A stretch of DNA of 64,000 nt from Cyclospora cayetanensis (Eukaryota; Apicomplexa; Conoidasida; Eucoccidiorida; Eimeriidae): contig NW_020312203.1 in the NCBI RefSeq assembly GCF_002999335.1, positions 1 through 64,000 of the forward strand, given 5' to 3'. This document shows, in pieces, positions 31,828 through 42,832 of the stretch. The stretch's first letter is position 1. Every line of letters starts with the position of its first letter. A program made the translations under genes and the position numbers. The notes beneath the pieces were generated by a model. The model made no database searches. It worked only from the letters and a program-made list of their open reading frames with translations, and was not told where the DNA came from.

Positions 31828-34800
31828 TTACTTCTTGTACTTCTGGGACCTGATTAACCAATATGGCCCTATGAATGTTATGAAGAACATGCTGCAAACA
31901 GCAACAATAGCCTGGGCTCCCAAAATGACGCACCCCCAGTATCCTCAACAGGTAGCTACACACTAATATTAGAAGCCTGAATCTACAGTCTGCCTCCAAA
32001 CTGTATACTCGTGGTATGCTATAGAGCCCACAAGTTCCGAGGAGTCCGCACCAGGCTTAGTCCACAGTGTGTACTCACAGGAACAAGTAGAGAACGACGC
32101 TACTCGCTGATCCTTCGATGTACATCAGAGCAGAAGTGAGGAGAAGAAGGACGGGAGTGACAACGTATGTACAAGCCCACGGGTTCCACAGCTGCAGTCA
32201 AACAGAGAAAGGCATTTAATCTCACGCTTTGTGAGCTTGATTAAGACAGAAATACTCATCACAAATCGAGAACAAGCAGAGCTGTACTACTTGATTGACG
32301 CAAAGCTTGGGTAAGCACCCGCAGCCAAAGGTACGACAGGAACAAGCGGTAGACAGTCCGCCAAACAAGAATGATCACAGAAAGAGACGAAGAAAGCAAC
32401 TCGCATTATGGTAATACAAAGAAGTACACTCAGTGGGGAAAGAAGGGAAAGGTACAGGCAAAGGAAGGCAGAGATACAACGCATCCAGGCAAAGAAAAAG
32501 TGCCGATAAGTACGAACTTGCTTACCAACAAATAACGCCGGGCCATGGGAGAAAGGGCGAAAATTCTACATAATCGCACAGATACAGCAAAATTTACCGA
32601 AAATCAGTGGGAAAACAAGCCATGTCGCTTCAGGAAAATAATTCACGGGTGATGGTCTCTACCATGCACATGCTCCACCTTTATTTCCCTACTGCATGCG
32701 TAATTACATACGTGTAATTACGTACTCAATTTTTTATCTACACTTAGGCGCTGGGAGGCAAGTATTTGGTTCTGCATATTTATAGTTGTACATGTGAAGA
32801 CCTATTGCAGTGGGGAAGGGGAAGGGGAAGGCAGGTGGGGTATCTGCACTGACTCGATACCAAAAAAGAGGAATGCAAAGACTTCAGTGGAGGTGCTCAG
32901 ACGGGATGCCAATAGGACACTTGCAAAGAGGGCTACGTTTAAGCTCATTAGCCGACCCAAGGGCTCGTCAATGGTCCCATGATTACTGCAGCAGCAGGCA
33001 AACACACAAGGAAAAATAACACATTAACGTTGGTGAAGATACAGAGCGAGATACTCCGAACACTAGCACAACAATCCATGAGAGAATATATAATACAAAC
33101 TAAATGGAATATAGGCCATAACAATTATAGAGGAGCAGGGCCTAGGGCGTACCGATAGACGTAAGAGTAATCATTGAGCGCAATGTGAATAAGCAAACAA
33201 ACTGCAACACATAGATACGCAAGCAATAAGAACGATGGTCGAGAGGAAGCACACTGACTCGTCTGCGGCACCCAAAGCGCGTGTGGTAGTGGTAGGTTTC
33301 ACTGCCCACATTACATGCCCCCCCACTTCACTTCAAGTCAAAAAATCCCTGAGCTCAAGGCATAACCTCACTGGAAGTCAAGCTAATTACTGTATCGTCA
33401 CTGAAGGACTGCGTCAAAGTTTGGAGCACTGGGGCGAGGATCTACAAAAACAAGCCTCACAGCGTACACACTTCTTGGTGCGCTGACATTGGAACATGAT
33501 AAATCCGGCAAACACTACAGCACATATTTTAAACCGAATCATCTAGTTGCAGTTCAATTAAACCAATTTTCGCGAGTCAATAAGCTAATTGATTATTTCA
33601 TCAGTTTCTCCTTGAAGTGAAGCGAACACCCGTGAAACATCGAACTAGTTAACGTCGTATCCCTCAAACACACATAATGCTGGTGGAATGTCTACTGATT
33701 AATTTGGGGCCTTATTCCTTACCCGTAATACTCCGAAGACAATAACAGCGCTCTGCAGGACTTGCCGTGGAGCTGCAGAAACAAAATTCGCACACCATTT
33801 CAACAACCACTTCAAGTAAAAGCAAAGCAGAAGACAAAACACACTAAAAAAACGAAGCCGAGATAACCCTCAAAATTTTATGCGCTAGAGCAAGTTTAAT
33901 CAACTGGAAACAGCTAAACAATAGGACTAACAAATAAATCTCGTGTGGAGGTACGGTGACTAATGCTAACCTCGAGGCGCGGGGTGCAGACACCAACGAA
34001 GCGCGTATCCCAAAGGAAGCGCGATGACGTCGAAAATGACAAGGGTTGACGCTTCTATGGATCTCTTAACAATCATTCGGTATATTAACAAGAAAATCAA
34101 AATGCAGCTCAGGTGCTGCGTCAGCACCACAGTCGACTTGCACAATTCAGAATATATGTATCGTGTGAGGTTTGCATTTCTCATTAAAGTATTCAAGAAA
34201 GTCTCGTCTACATAGCAGTCCGGATGCCGTTGTTTCTTCCAGAGGACCTTCTCCCACTTCGGAAGGTGACAAGCACGATCGATTCGCCCAGCAGAGCAGC
34301 TGCAACACCAGTCATGAAGCCGCGTCGGAGCTCTCTTATTGGCTTGCGGAGCCTCTATGCCATCTTTTTGGCAATAGCAGCAGCCACGGGTATGAGAGAT
34401 GCAAACATTTTCTTCGCGAAGACCACAGCAGTGGCCTTCACGACGATACGGATCCGCCCTGTGCATTATGTGCACCTTGGTAGCTACGCCGGTAGTCATT
34501 ACTTCCGCTGGAGAGTAAGCCGAGCATCTTGAGACGATGCTAGATCTTTGTATACAGTGGCAGGTACGGCGATCTACTCCATGACACGCCGGCAATAGCA
34601 ATGACTTGGGTGCCACCTTAGGCACAGTCTGGGAAAAGTCGGGAGACTGCGAGCCCTCTGGAGTTTGAGTCTCAGCCGAGACACGTGTAACTGTTGAGGC
34701 GCATTCTTGGGCATCTACTGTTTGGTCCTCGTCTGAGACGGACGTGGAACTGGGGGGCAGCGGAAGCATCTGAAATGGCGGCCGCAAGCAGCCAGGCGAC

Positions 34801-34829
34801 CCATCGAGGTGCTGCACTGGATCTCTCAA
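31828..34829 (-). CDS. PIG-C/GPI2-like subunit of the GPI GlcNAc-transferase
   Basis: Multi-span ER membrane subunit of the complex that adds GlcNAc to phosphatidylinositol, the first step of GPI-anchor synthesis. Eight exons join in frame: 34829-33971, 33772-33723, 33441-33372, 33201-33153, 32985-32854, 32565-32526, 32191-32079 and 31891-31828, giving 458 residues. Family signatures in order: PKWEKVLWKKQRHPDCYVDE and TFLNTLMRNAN, then APVLQTLTQSFSDDTVISL, LIHIALNDYSYVY, LMSLNVALFASVLLASRLST with FFGIE-IFALSPM, and FITFIGPYWLIRSQKYKK just before the stop. Homology begins only at about residue 190. The first 189 residues are Ser/Thr- then Cys/His-rich and may be a real extension or may hide an earlier intron or later start. 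All seven introns are GT-AG; donors include GTTAGC, GTAAGG, GTGAGG, GTCAGT and GTGAGT. Identity sure. Confidence 0.93.
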
Positions 34830-37800
34830 AGCTGTACTAAGCGGCCTGACTAATCAGCGCGATTCGTATTTAGAGCAAAACTTAGAACGAAAGACAGTGA
34901 TGCTCTGCCGCCGCAACTAAGTGAGCGCCGGCCCACTAACACGACAGAGAAGTCCCCCCCTTCACAGAGAAAGCACCACATGTCAAGGGTCCCCTCATAG
35001 AGCTGGCTTGTTGTTTCCCGTGCCTAATAATAAAGTTTTTTAAAAATATCGTGACCACTATCAACTCAGGACAATTATATAACGCTAGATTGCATGCGGC
35101 TGGAGCGATTTATATAAAACCTTCTCCAATCAGGTCGAGAGCCAAAACCTTGTTCGACTTATTCTTCCGTTCATTCACCGTCCCCATAAAAGGCGGTAGT
35201 GCTAGAGGAAATTGCTCTACAGTGCATTTTGTGGCCGAATATGGTCACGGTGGCACTTATGCTCCTAAGACAAAAGCCATGTTTGCACATTCAACTAAAT
35301 TGTGTAATCCACCAAATCCAATGCAAATACCGCACTCCCAGCCACTCACTTCCTTTTGAAATTTAGTAACAAGGTTAAGTTTACTGGTACAGGGGGGCAA
35401 TTCTGTCGATACAGTGCGCTTAAGGAGACGATTCGAGTTGATGTAGGTCGTAGACAACCCACGGCATCCTAGGTGCCGCTTCGGCTTTCTTCCCCTATTA
35501 GCAGCATCATAAGCATGAGAACCGATGAGGAATAAGGTCGAAAGCAGTGGCCTTTTCGCTTCATCCGAACATGCGTCTAATGCCCCCAATTTATCCTGTT
35601 AGATTCGACTAGCTCGATTGAAGCGTCGGCGCCAAAGTGCACCCGCTGTCTAGGGTCCTTCCCCTGTTTTACTGAATGCTTCTCTTCCCTAGTACCATCG
35701 CCTCAGTAAAGTCGTCTTCCAAAGGCTTAGAGGCAAAGATAATTAGGCATCTGGAGCGGGCAGCAGGGATTCCGCATGTCACATTTCTGCATGAGTAGTA
35801 AGAACCCCATCGGACCATCAAAGCGTTGTGCCACCTTTGTCGACAGAGCTTAGTAATGTTCACTGCTGCTGGTGAAAGGTTTCCCAGCAAGTGTATTGGT
35901 ATATCTATAGTGCCGTAGCATCCATATTCAAGGCCTGAATTGCAAAGCTTAGCCGTAGTGGCCGTATTTTTGACATGGATAGTCGGCTGTCTGTGTATAC
36001 CACACTGCATGCAGCAACATCGGAGAGAATGCAAACTGAAGGAAGGGATAGGGTTGTTTCGGTCTTTCTGATCTGCCTTGAGACTAGAAGAGAAAGTGCT
36101 TGGGGGACTTGACCTCGAGGAAGTTGGAGGGGAGCAAGAGCTTGTACTACAGTTCCTTGCTGGTGGTACCATCATCTCGCAGGACTGTCAATTTATGTAT
36201 AAAGATTTCTCTTCCCGGTGCTATAGTTGAAAGTCCTTAAGAGACATGAAGGCAATTCGTATGTGGAGCTGAAGATGCTCTTCATACCGCAACAGCAGCC
36301 TTAGCCCACTGAAAGTTCGGCGTTCAATGGAATTGGTACCTGCTGAAGGCCATACGAAGAAACCTATATGCCTTCAACTCATAGATAAAAACTTGGGATT
36401 GTTTAGGTATTCACGAAAATGTGTGCTTACATCAATTCAGACGATTGGACAGACCGCACTGTACCGGCTGCGCAATGCGTGAAGCCACACTTAGGCACTT
36501 CCCACAGCCTTAATTATGTCCATTTAACTAATAACGAAAAGTTGACTATTGAATCAGCTGAGTTTCTCCTTTCTATTGCGGACCGACGTTGGCTCGATAC
36601 AATAAAACGCGACGTTGTGTGCGTGTCTGCTGGATGCAATGTGCAATTAGCTATGAATGCTCGGAATGTGTTAGAAAATGCAGCTAAGTGGACCCATGCT
36701 GATCTTTTCACCTAATACCAGAACTCTGACGGGGGGAACACAGTAAGGAAAGAGCGCTTTCGGGGCGCACTCGTGCTCCTGGTCAGTTTGTACAACTCTC
36801 CCTCGGAGACCGTAGAAGGGTTGCTACAGACCGCTCATGCTCAGCGACCTATGAGCAATACTTTTGCTCACTAAACACAATAAAGCACTTACATGCATGC
36901 AGAGTGCTCTTGCCAGTAAAAAGGTGCAAACGTGGAACACCGCGGCTCCGGTGTGGAATTCGAATGGTATGTTTTCCTTTCTAATCTCCGATGTCCAACA
37001 GAATGCACGTAAGAGGTATTATGGGAAACTCAAGGGGGTCCACGTAGCGGTCCGATGATGGAAGAGGTAGTAAAGTTAGATTCTGTGCTGCTCTATTGAT
37101 TCATTTATTAGCCAGTGTAGAGAAATCCGCTTGAGGCATGGCGTGAAGAGCTTGATTTGGGGAATTATGCCTTGGTTCATTCTTCATGCTCAAAAAATTG
37201 CAGCCCATGTTATTGCTTTAAGGATCTTGTTGTTATGATGGGGCCTGGTAGGTTCACAAAAAGTGGACATATAAGATGGAAGTGTAAAGTTGGCTCCATT
37301 CGTGTCCAAGAGACTATATTCGCTCTCCAGCTAGCCTCTTCATCCTATGAGCCCTTGCTGTGTTATTCATGCCAAGGAATATGCCAGAGGCGTATCTTCG
37401 CCAAATTGCTTCTTATCTTGCATAAAGCTTTGGTTTTCACCTTGCAGTAATGGGCCATTCTCAAAAAATGGGGTGATGTCCTCGTCACCACCGGAGAACT
37501 CTGGTGATACGTGCATGTTTGCGAGGGAGCATACAAAAACTTTTCCTGAGTAGCCTAGGAAGGGAAACCCGACGACCCTTAAAAGCAAGCGTGATGACAT
37601 GCAGGGGTGAAATAACAAAGTACCAAGCTGCAGTTTAAGACCTCTACAAGCCCATCACATAAGGAGCGCTAGAGGCAGCAGGCTGTAGCAACCACAGTGG
37701 TCCCACGGGCAGCTTCAAGTACCATTTTAAATCAATAGCTGAGCATGATATGTAGATGGGTGGAAGCACAAGCCCTGGTTGATTTTCGCTGACCCTTAGT

Positions 37801-39244
37801 TCCTCTGTGCGGCCTCCTGGCGCATCCACGGAGTACACAGGGAACATCCAGCTCTGGGCATCCCTACACAGGACGCAGCTCCGAGCTATTGCCAAATTCT
37901 TGGTGAGCTTGGGATCCTGTTTTCGTGTTTCTCTATTGACATCAGTGACCCTCATGTGTGAGAGCAAAACTGAATTCGCTCGTTGGTTCATCCTCGTGGC
38001 ACCTTGCCCCCGTACTCCTCTAAAATGTTTAACCCCTCTAAGGCACGGAGTAAGATCTGGCAACGCTGATCTCTACTAACTGTGGGTGGCCTTCAGGAAA
38101 CTGCGGAAGCGAGCATTTTGTGCCCGGCAACGAGGGCTCGCATTTGGCAGCGTAAGGTTACGTGGTGGCCAAAATGCAGACGCTGTTCGAGGTCTCAATG
38201 GCTTTGTGTGGTAAGAAAGGAACACATGTATCCGACACTAACGCGTCTTTGCGCCGGAGCCTTCTTACTGGGGCCATCTCGGGACCATCCCGTGGCTGGT
38301 TCGCGACGCACTATCCCAGTAGAACAAATTAAAACGGCAGAAAGTTTCGGGAGGTGACCGTGAGCTGGAACAACTGATTGAGGCCATATATTGAGAGCCC
38401 ACGAAATAAAGGCTTCCCTATATCAGGAGTTGCCATATAACTACCCTTCGAAGCCTTTCTGTGCCTAGTTTGGCACTCCAGTGCAATTGCGTGCATCTCC
38501 CTCTGGTTGTCCCTCTCTGTCTACCAACTCCGGCCTCTGCTCCCCCGACTTTCTGTTTGTCTGCCCACCTCGATTTTCACTATCTGATTGCCTGTCTGTG
38601 GTGCTCCAAACCTACGAGTACGCATTGCATTAAATTGCCACACCGTCTGCTTTCTTACCCGAATTTAGAAAAGCATTCCATGGGCCACAGTGGACCTGGA
38701 CCACCCTCTTGCCATGCAGTGCTACTGGATTACTCTGCAACTCTACTGCTGCCTCGTAGGCAGCAGCACCGGCAATGAAGCAGCAGAAAAAATCCAGCTC
38801 TCAATGACGTGCAGACAGGCAGACCCGCAGTTGAGCCACTATCGCGCGTGAACGAGCGGCTACTCTAAGACCCCTTTGTGCGCAAATGGCTATGAAACTT
38901 GGCAGTGACAGTGACAGTGAACCGAGGTGCCCTGTAAGCGCTGCAGCAGTACTCAGCTGAAGCATCAAGAGCCGCTGTGAGGACTCTTAGTAGCAGAAGA
39001 AGGAGCAGCTGCTACCACTACGAGTGATCGCTTCTTCAAAATTGTTGGGGCCACTTGTGGAGTCTCGTCATTTCTTGATATCGGAACTCAGCGGACAGGC
39101 ATATGCACTCCTGATTGTCCTATTTCTGAGCACTATCTCGTCATGATGTTTCTCGCACAATCCCTCTTAGGGCCACCCAAGGAACAATGAAGGCTGGTCT
39201 GTCCAGGGGGTGGCCCGGGCCCACACTATGGGGGAGCCTCGCTA
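34830..39244. other. Intergenic region with scattered repeats
   Basis: No recognised gene over 4.4 kb. Frames of up to 168 codons (for example 36175-35669 minus and 38063-37644 minus) are Ser- or Cys-rich with no known motif, and I treat them as chance. A repeat segment is listed separately. The PIG-C promoter should lie near 34,850-35,050. Confidence 0.45.
36440..36720 (+). repeat. Dispersed repeat, family shared with 63.7 kb
   Basis: The block ATGTGCAATTAGCTATGAATGCTCGGA at 36,638-36,666 matches ATGTGCAAGTAGCTGTAAATGCTCGGA at 63,733-63,761, and weaker similarity (GTTGGCTC/AGTTAGC, ACAATA, GATGAGATT/AAAACG) continues upstream. The open frame through it has no known motif. Confidence 0.5.
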
Positions 39245-41161
39245 TTAGAAGATGGCTTCGAGGCCCGCACCTAGCCCTACGGCGATCATTATGATACCGG
39301 CTGCAAGATTGAGAGAAAATTCGTTGAGCCACCGCTGAAGCAAAAGGCCTCCCATTACACCTGCCGCCGTAACTAGGGCATGACCGATGCAACTCCCTGA
39401 AGCAGCAGCCCACACAGCAGTGGCGACAATGGGGAACACTCCTAATAGTCTTTACATGTAAAGAGAAGATGCCCGGCGCTGAGGTAAAGCAAGCGGAAAG
39501 GTACATTTCAGAGGCTGTTGCAGGTGCTGCAACTTTGCTTTCTTACCCAAAAAAACACCCCACGGGTTCTGAGCCGCGGCTAAAGAAACGGTGGTGAACA
39601 TGGACTTGTCACCCCACTCGGCCAGAAGAATTAACAGAAACACTTCCCGCAATACTTGCCACGATTCCGGAGCCAAACCCAAACGGCTATACTGCAGCAA
39701 ATCCATAACCAGCACATTGCACCGCATCCCACTGGCAGAGTCAGCAGGGCTCTACCCCTGTGCGGCACCTCCCAGATTAGTCAAAGCAGAAGCCCCACAA
39801 AACGTTTCAAGGGCCCCTCCCAATCCTGCAATAGCCTCTAGACTCGGATGAAATAACTCTAATTTTACCTGCAACCTTTCAAGATCCTCCTGCGCCTCCT
39901 CGAGGTTGCACTGAAGCTCCTCGTCCTGAAGCGGCCACTCCGTTGGAGAGGGGCGAGTTGATACGGACTCATCTGCGGAGCCTTCCCTGAGAACACCCTG
40001 TTCTTCCTCATCTACCGACGTCCCCTGATTCTTCTTGGCCTCAACAGGGGAAGCCCCATCAGGAAGGTTCTCTCGCAGGTCCCCCATACACTCCGAGTGG
40101 GCTGAGAGCTGCACAGAGAAGCGTCGCGACGCCCTACGGTGGGGACCTCTACCGGCAGCTGGGAAGGACGCCTTCGCTTTATACAGGTGCCAAATTCCGA
40201 AAAGGAGCAACGCAAGGGCTGAAATTATCTGGATGACAAGCCCTCCCCGGAGCAGGGCCCTGACTGGCCCCGGTATCCAGCTATAGGCTGCAGCGTTTTG
40301 TAGTAAGTACCCGGCAGCTGCTGAAGCTACTGAGGAGACGAATAGTGCAGCACAAGTTGAGATGAAGACTAAAATACGTCGGTATTTCACCGCCAACAGA
40401 GCTGCCAGAAAGAAGGTCCTGTCCCCCAACTCCGTTGCTGCAACTAAAGAGACAGACGATACCACCGAACTCACGAAGGAGTTAAACGAAAAAATTCCAT
40501 CGTTCCCGTCATGATGGCGCCGCTGCTGCGTCTTCCGCTGCTTCTGCTCGCGTTGGTGCTTCGTGTGCTGCTGCTTTTTTGTCTTTTCTTCGTCATGGCT
40601 ATAGAACGAGTGCACTGAGTGACCGGCGTGGTCGGGATTCTTCGAGGCGGGTACGAGGGGCTCTGCATCCTTCACTTTATGCGAGCCAAAATGAGCCCCT
40701 TCCTCCGTTTGTATTTCTGCTTCAGGTCGCGGCATATTACCTGTCGCTTCGTCTCCTGCATGCGGCATTCCCGCATTGCCAGTGGTATGGGATATCCCCT
40801 CCTCCAAGGCCTCGAGTTGTCTGGGGAAAGTAGCTGGAATGTCTGGCTCTACTTGGAGTTTGCACCCGAAGAGGACACCTAGGGACCCTGAGCAAATCTG
40901 TGGGGATCCTGAGGCCGAGATCTCCCTAAGGAGCCAAGCCCCCCCTGTCATAAAGGGGGTCGACGGTGGGAGAGCGTCGCACCTTTGAAAGTACTCGGGG
41001 GCCACGTGAATGTGGGCTGAGGCCGAGGACAGGTGCGGGAGGCCACCGTTGCTCCCGGCCCTGTTTTGTAGCGCCGAGATGAGACATAGGAGACACAACA
41101 CGGAGAAAGGGAGGAGAGAAGGAGGGGAGAGGGTGCGGAACAACCTAGGGAAAGCTTCCAT
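39245..41161 (-). CDS. GDT1/TMEM165 (UPF0016) family cation transporter
   Basis: Predicted Mn2+/Ca2+ transporter, a Golgi or secretory-membrane protein in other eukaryotes. Three exons join in frame: 41161-39869, 39691-39547 and 39441-39245, giving 544 residues. The N-terminus (RLFRTLSPPSLLPFSVLCLL) looks like a signal peptide or anchor. The two hallmark motifs are present: ELGDRT at 244-249 in repeat 1 and EWGDKS at 456-461 in repeat 2. Each is followed by hydrophobic spans, ending with ALVTAAGVMGGLLLQ and NLAAGIIMIAVGLGAGLEAI. Exon 1 uses donor CAG|GTAAAA rather than reading on to a stop 39 codons later, which is needed to join repeat 2. Unusual are a 200-residue low-complexity lumenal region before repeat 1 (ending Gln/His/Lys-rich) and a long acidic loop between repeats. 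The gene is complete. Confidence 0.93.
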
Positions 41162-41811
41162 TGTTTGATCGAGTTGTGGGACTCGCTGGTGCGATTGTTG
41201 GTGATGGTGACAGTGTCACTGAGGCTGATTTGTCTGCCAAGTGCAAGGCCAAAGTTTCATTTATGACAGGAGAGCCGTACAAGGGCAGGACATGTGAGGG
41301 CGAGCCAGGTGAACGGAAGTGGAGCGTGGGGTCGTAGGAACTCAGGACCGCACGAGCCACAGCCTACTAAGGCCAGGATTGGCGAACAAATGCGTGGGAA
41401 CTATTTCAACCGTCACCAACCTGAGGGAATACAGTGTTTGCCGTCAACTCAAAAACTGACCGCCGATACCCGACATCACATACATCCCAAAATCTCTACT
41501 GCATTTCGAGATTGGGAAAAGGACAGTAGTCCTAGAGCATAAAGTAAACTTTTACACCACAAAACACAAAGAGAGAAAGAGCACCCTGCAGAACTCGCCC
41601 CTGCGTCCGCCACTGTGCCCGGCGTAAGGCCAGCAGCTCACGGGCCCACTAGCATGTTGCCGTTGCTGCTTCTTTGCCACTGGCTCTTTCCTACATTGTA
41701 GGAAAGAGTAACAGCGGAAACCAATGAATATATTGGATTTCCATACATGCAACGCAGCCTTCACTGGACTTTTTGGCATTCAGGAATTGGCTAATCACTC
41801 ACGTAGGCATG

Positions 41812-42022
41812 TATGCGTTGGGGGCCCTTGCTGCCCGTTGAGCCCAGGATAACCCCGAGACAACAGCCTGTACACTTCACGGAATAACCGTGCTGTATCA
41901 CCACCCTGCCCACATTCTATTGAGGAAGGTGCGGCACCAGCAGCAGTGTTTCCAGCCCTCTTGGGAAGCACTGCAGCAGTGGCATAGGGGGCAGGATGTG
42001 GGGGGCCCTCAGGCTCTCGCAA
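41812..42022 (-). CDS. Possible exon of an unknown minus-strand gene
   Basis: An open minus-strand segment ends at a good donor (CCTAC|GTGAGT) and encodes DTARLFREVYRLLSRGYPGL after an Ala-rich stretch. That helix looks like real coding sequence, and the donor supports it. No downstream exon could be joined convincingly in 41.2-41.8 kb, where the GDT1 gene starts. The upstream boundary is unknown. It may also be chance. Confidence 0.3.
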
Positions 42023-42298
42023 GTGCTGCAGGCTATATCCTACAGGCAGAGGGTCCCCTATGGCGTCAAACAGGTGTGATATAATTTCGAGTGCAAGAGC
42101 TCTCTAGTGGGCCTCCTTGGGGAACGCCCTTTTGGGGGCTTCAAGCATGCACTGAGACTTCGCTTTCGTAGATTGTATTTGTGCTGTCTAAATGGAACAG
42201 ACTTATAGGCAGCTCTGCTACTATGTGTGCACTTTAAACATACAGCTTTAGGCAGAGTGAGCAGGGTTTGAGGTCTGCGCAGTTGTATTGCGGTGCAG

Positions 42299-42832
42299 AC
42301 CGAGGCCTACAAAAAGGCCAAACAGCAAGCCCGAGCCGCAGCTCGGAATGCGAGAAAAATGAAGGTAAGCCTTTGCGCTTTAGAATTTGGTGCTTCAACA
42401 CACCGAAACTACGGGGTTTTCTTGCTAGCGGTGTAGATCTTGTCAATTGTTTGTTCCAGACTTGGCCGCCTCTGCGTTTTGGTATTGGTTTAACTTGTTG
42501 GCGATTTTGAGCTTTGAGTCGGTCTTTGATGGTTTTAAAAACTGGACTTTTCGGATTAGGCTTAGTTATTTTTTTGCCTCTAGCGGTGCATTTGAGAGCC
42601 CCAGGCCTTTAATTTAGGTTTGTGTGGTTCGTTTCAGGAGTCAAAAGGGATTTTGCTAGAGGGCAGAAAGAGTCTCATGATGTCCCTCCAGCAAAATACG
42701 GGCATCTCGTGGTATCGCTCAATTCAAGTTTTAAAGCACCTTGAAATGCATTCCAGGGCAAACCCCCCAATCACAAACAAACTGCGAGATAAAATTGCCA
42801 GTGCGGCAGAGGCTGTCAAACAAGGACGATAG
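42299..42832 (+). CDS. Small unrecognised protein, last two exons
   Basis: Two plus-strand exons join in phase 0: 42299-42364 (acceptor GGTGCAG, donor AAG|GTAAGC) and 42638-42832 (acceptor GTTTCAG, stop TAG). They encode a basic Ala/Lys/Arg helix (TEAYKKAKQQARAAARNARK) and then an 65-residue C-terminus with NTGISWYRSIQVLKHLEMHS and a final helix of KIASAAEAVKQ. Canonical splice sites, an open frame on both sides and helical composition suggest a real small protein, perhaps a ribosome-associated or mitochondrial one by composition only. The first exon was not found between 41.2 and 42.3 kb. Function unknown. Confidence 0.55.

Noticed and set aside
39752..39868. Extension of GDT1 exon 1 to its in-frame stop
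   Set aside because: It would end the protein before the second EWGDKS repeat. The CAG|GTAAAA donor at 39,868 joins the next exon in frame and keeps the family layout.
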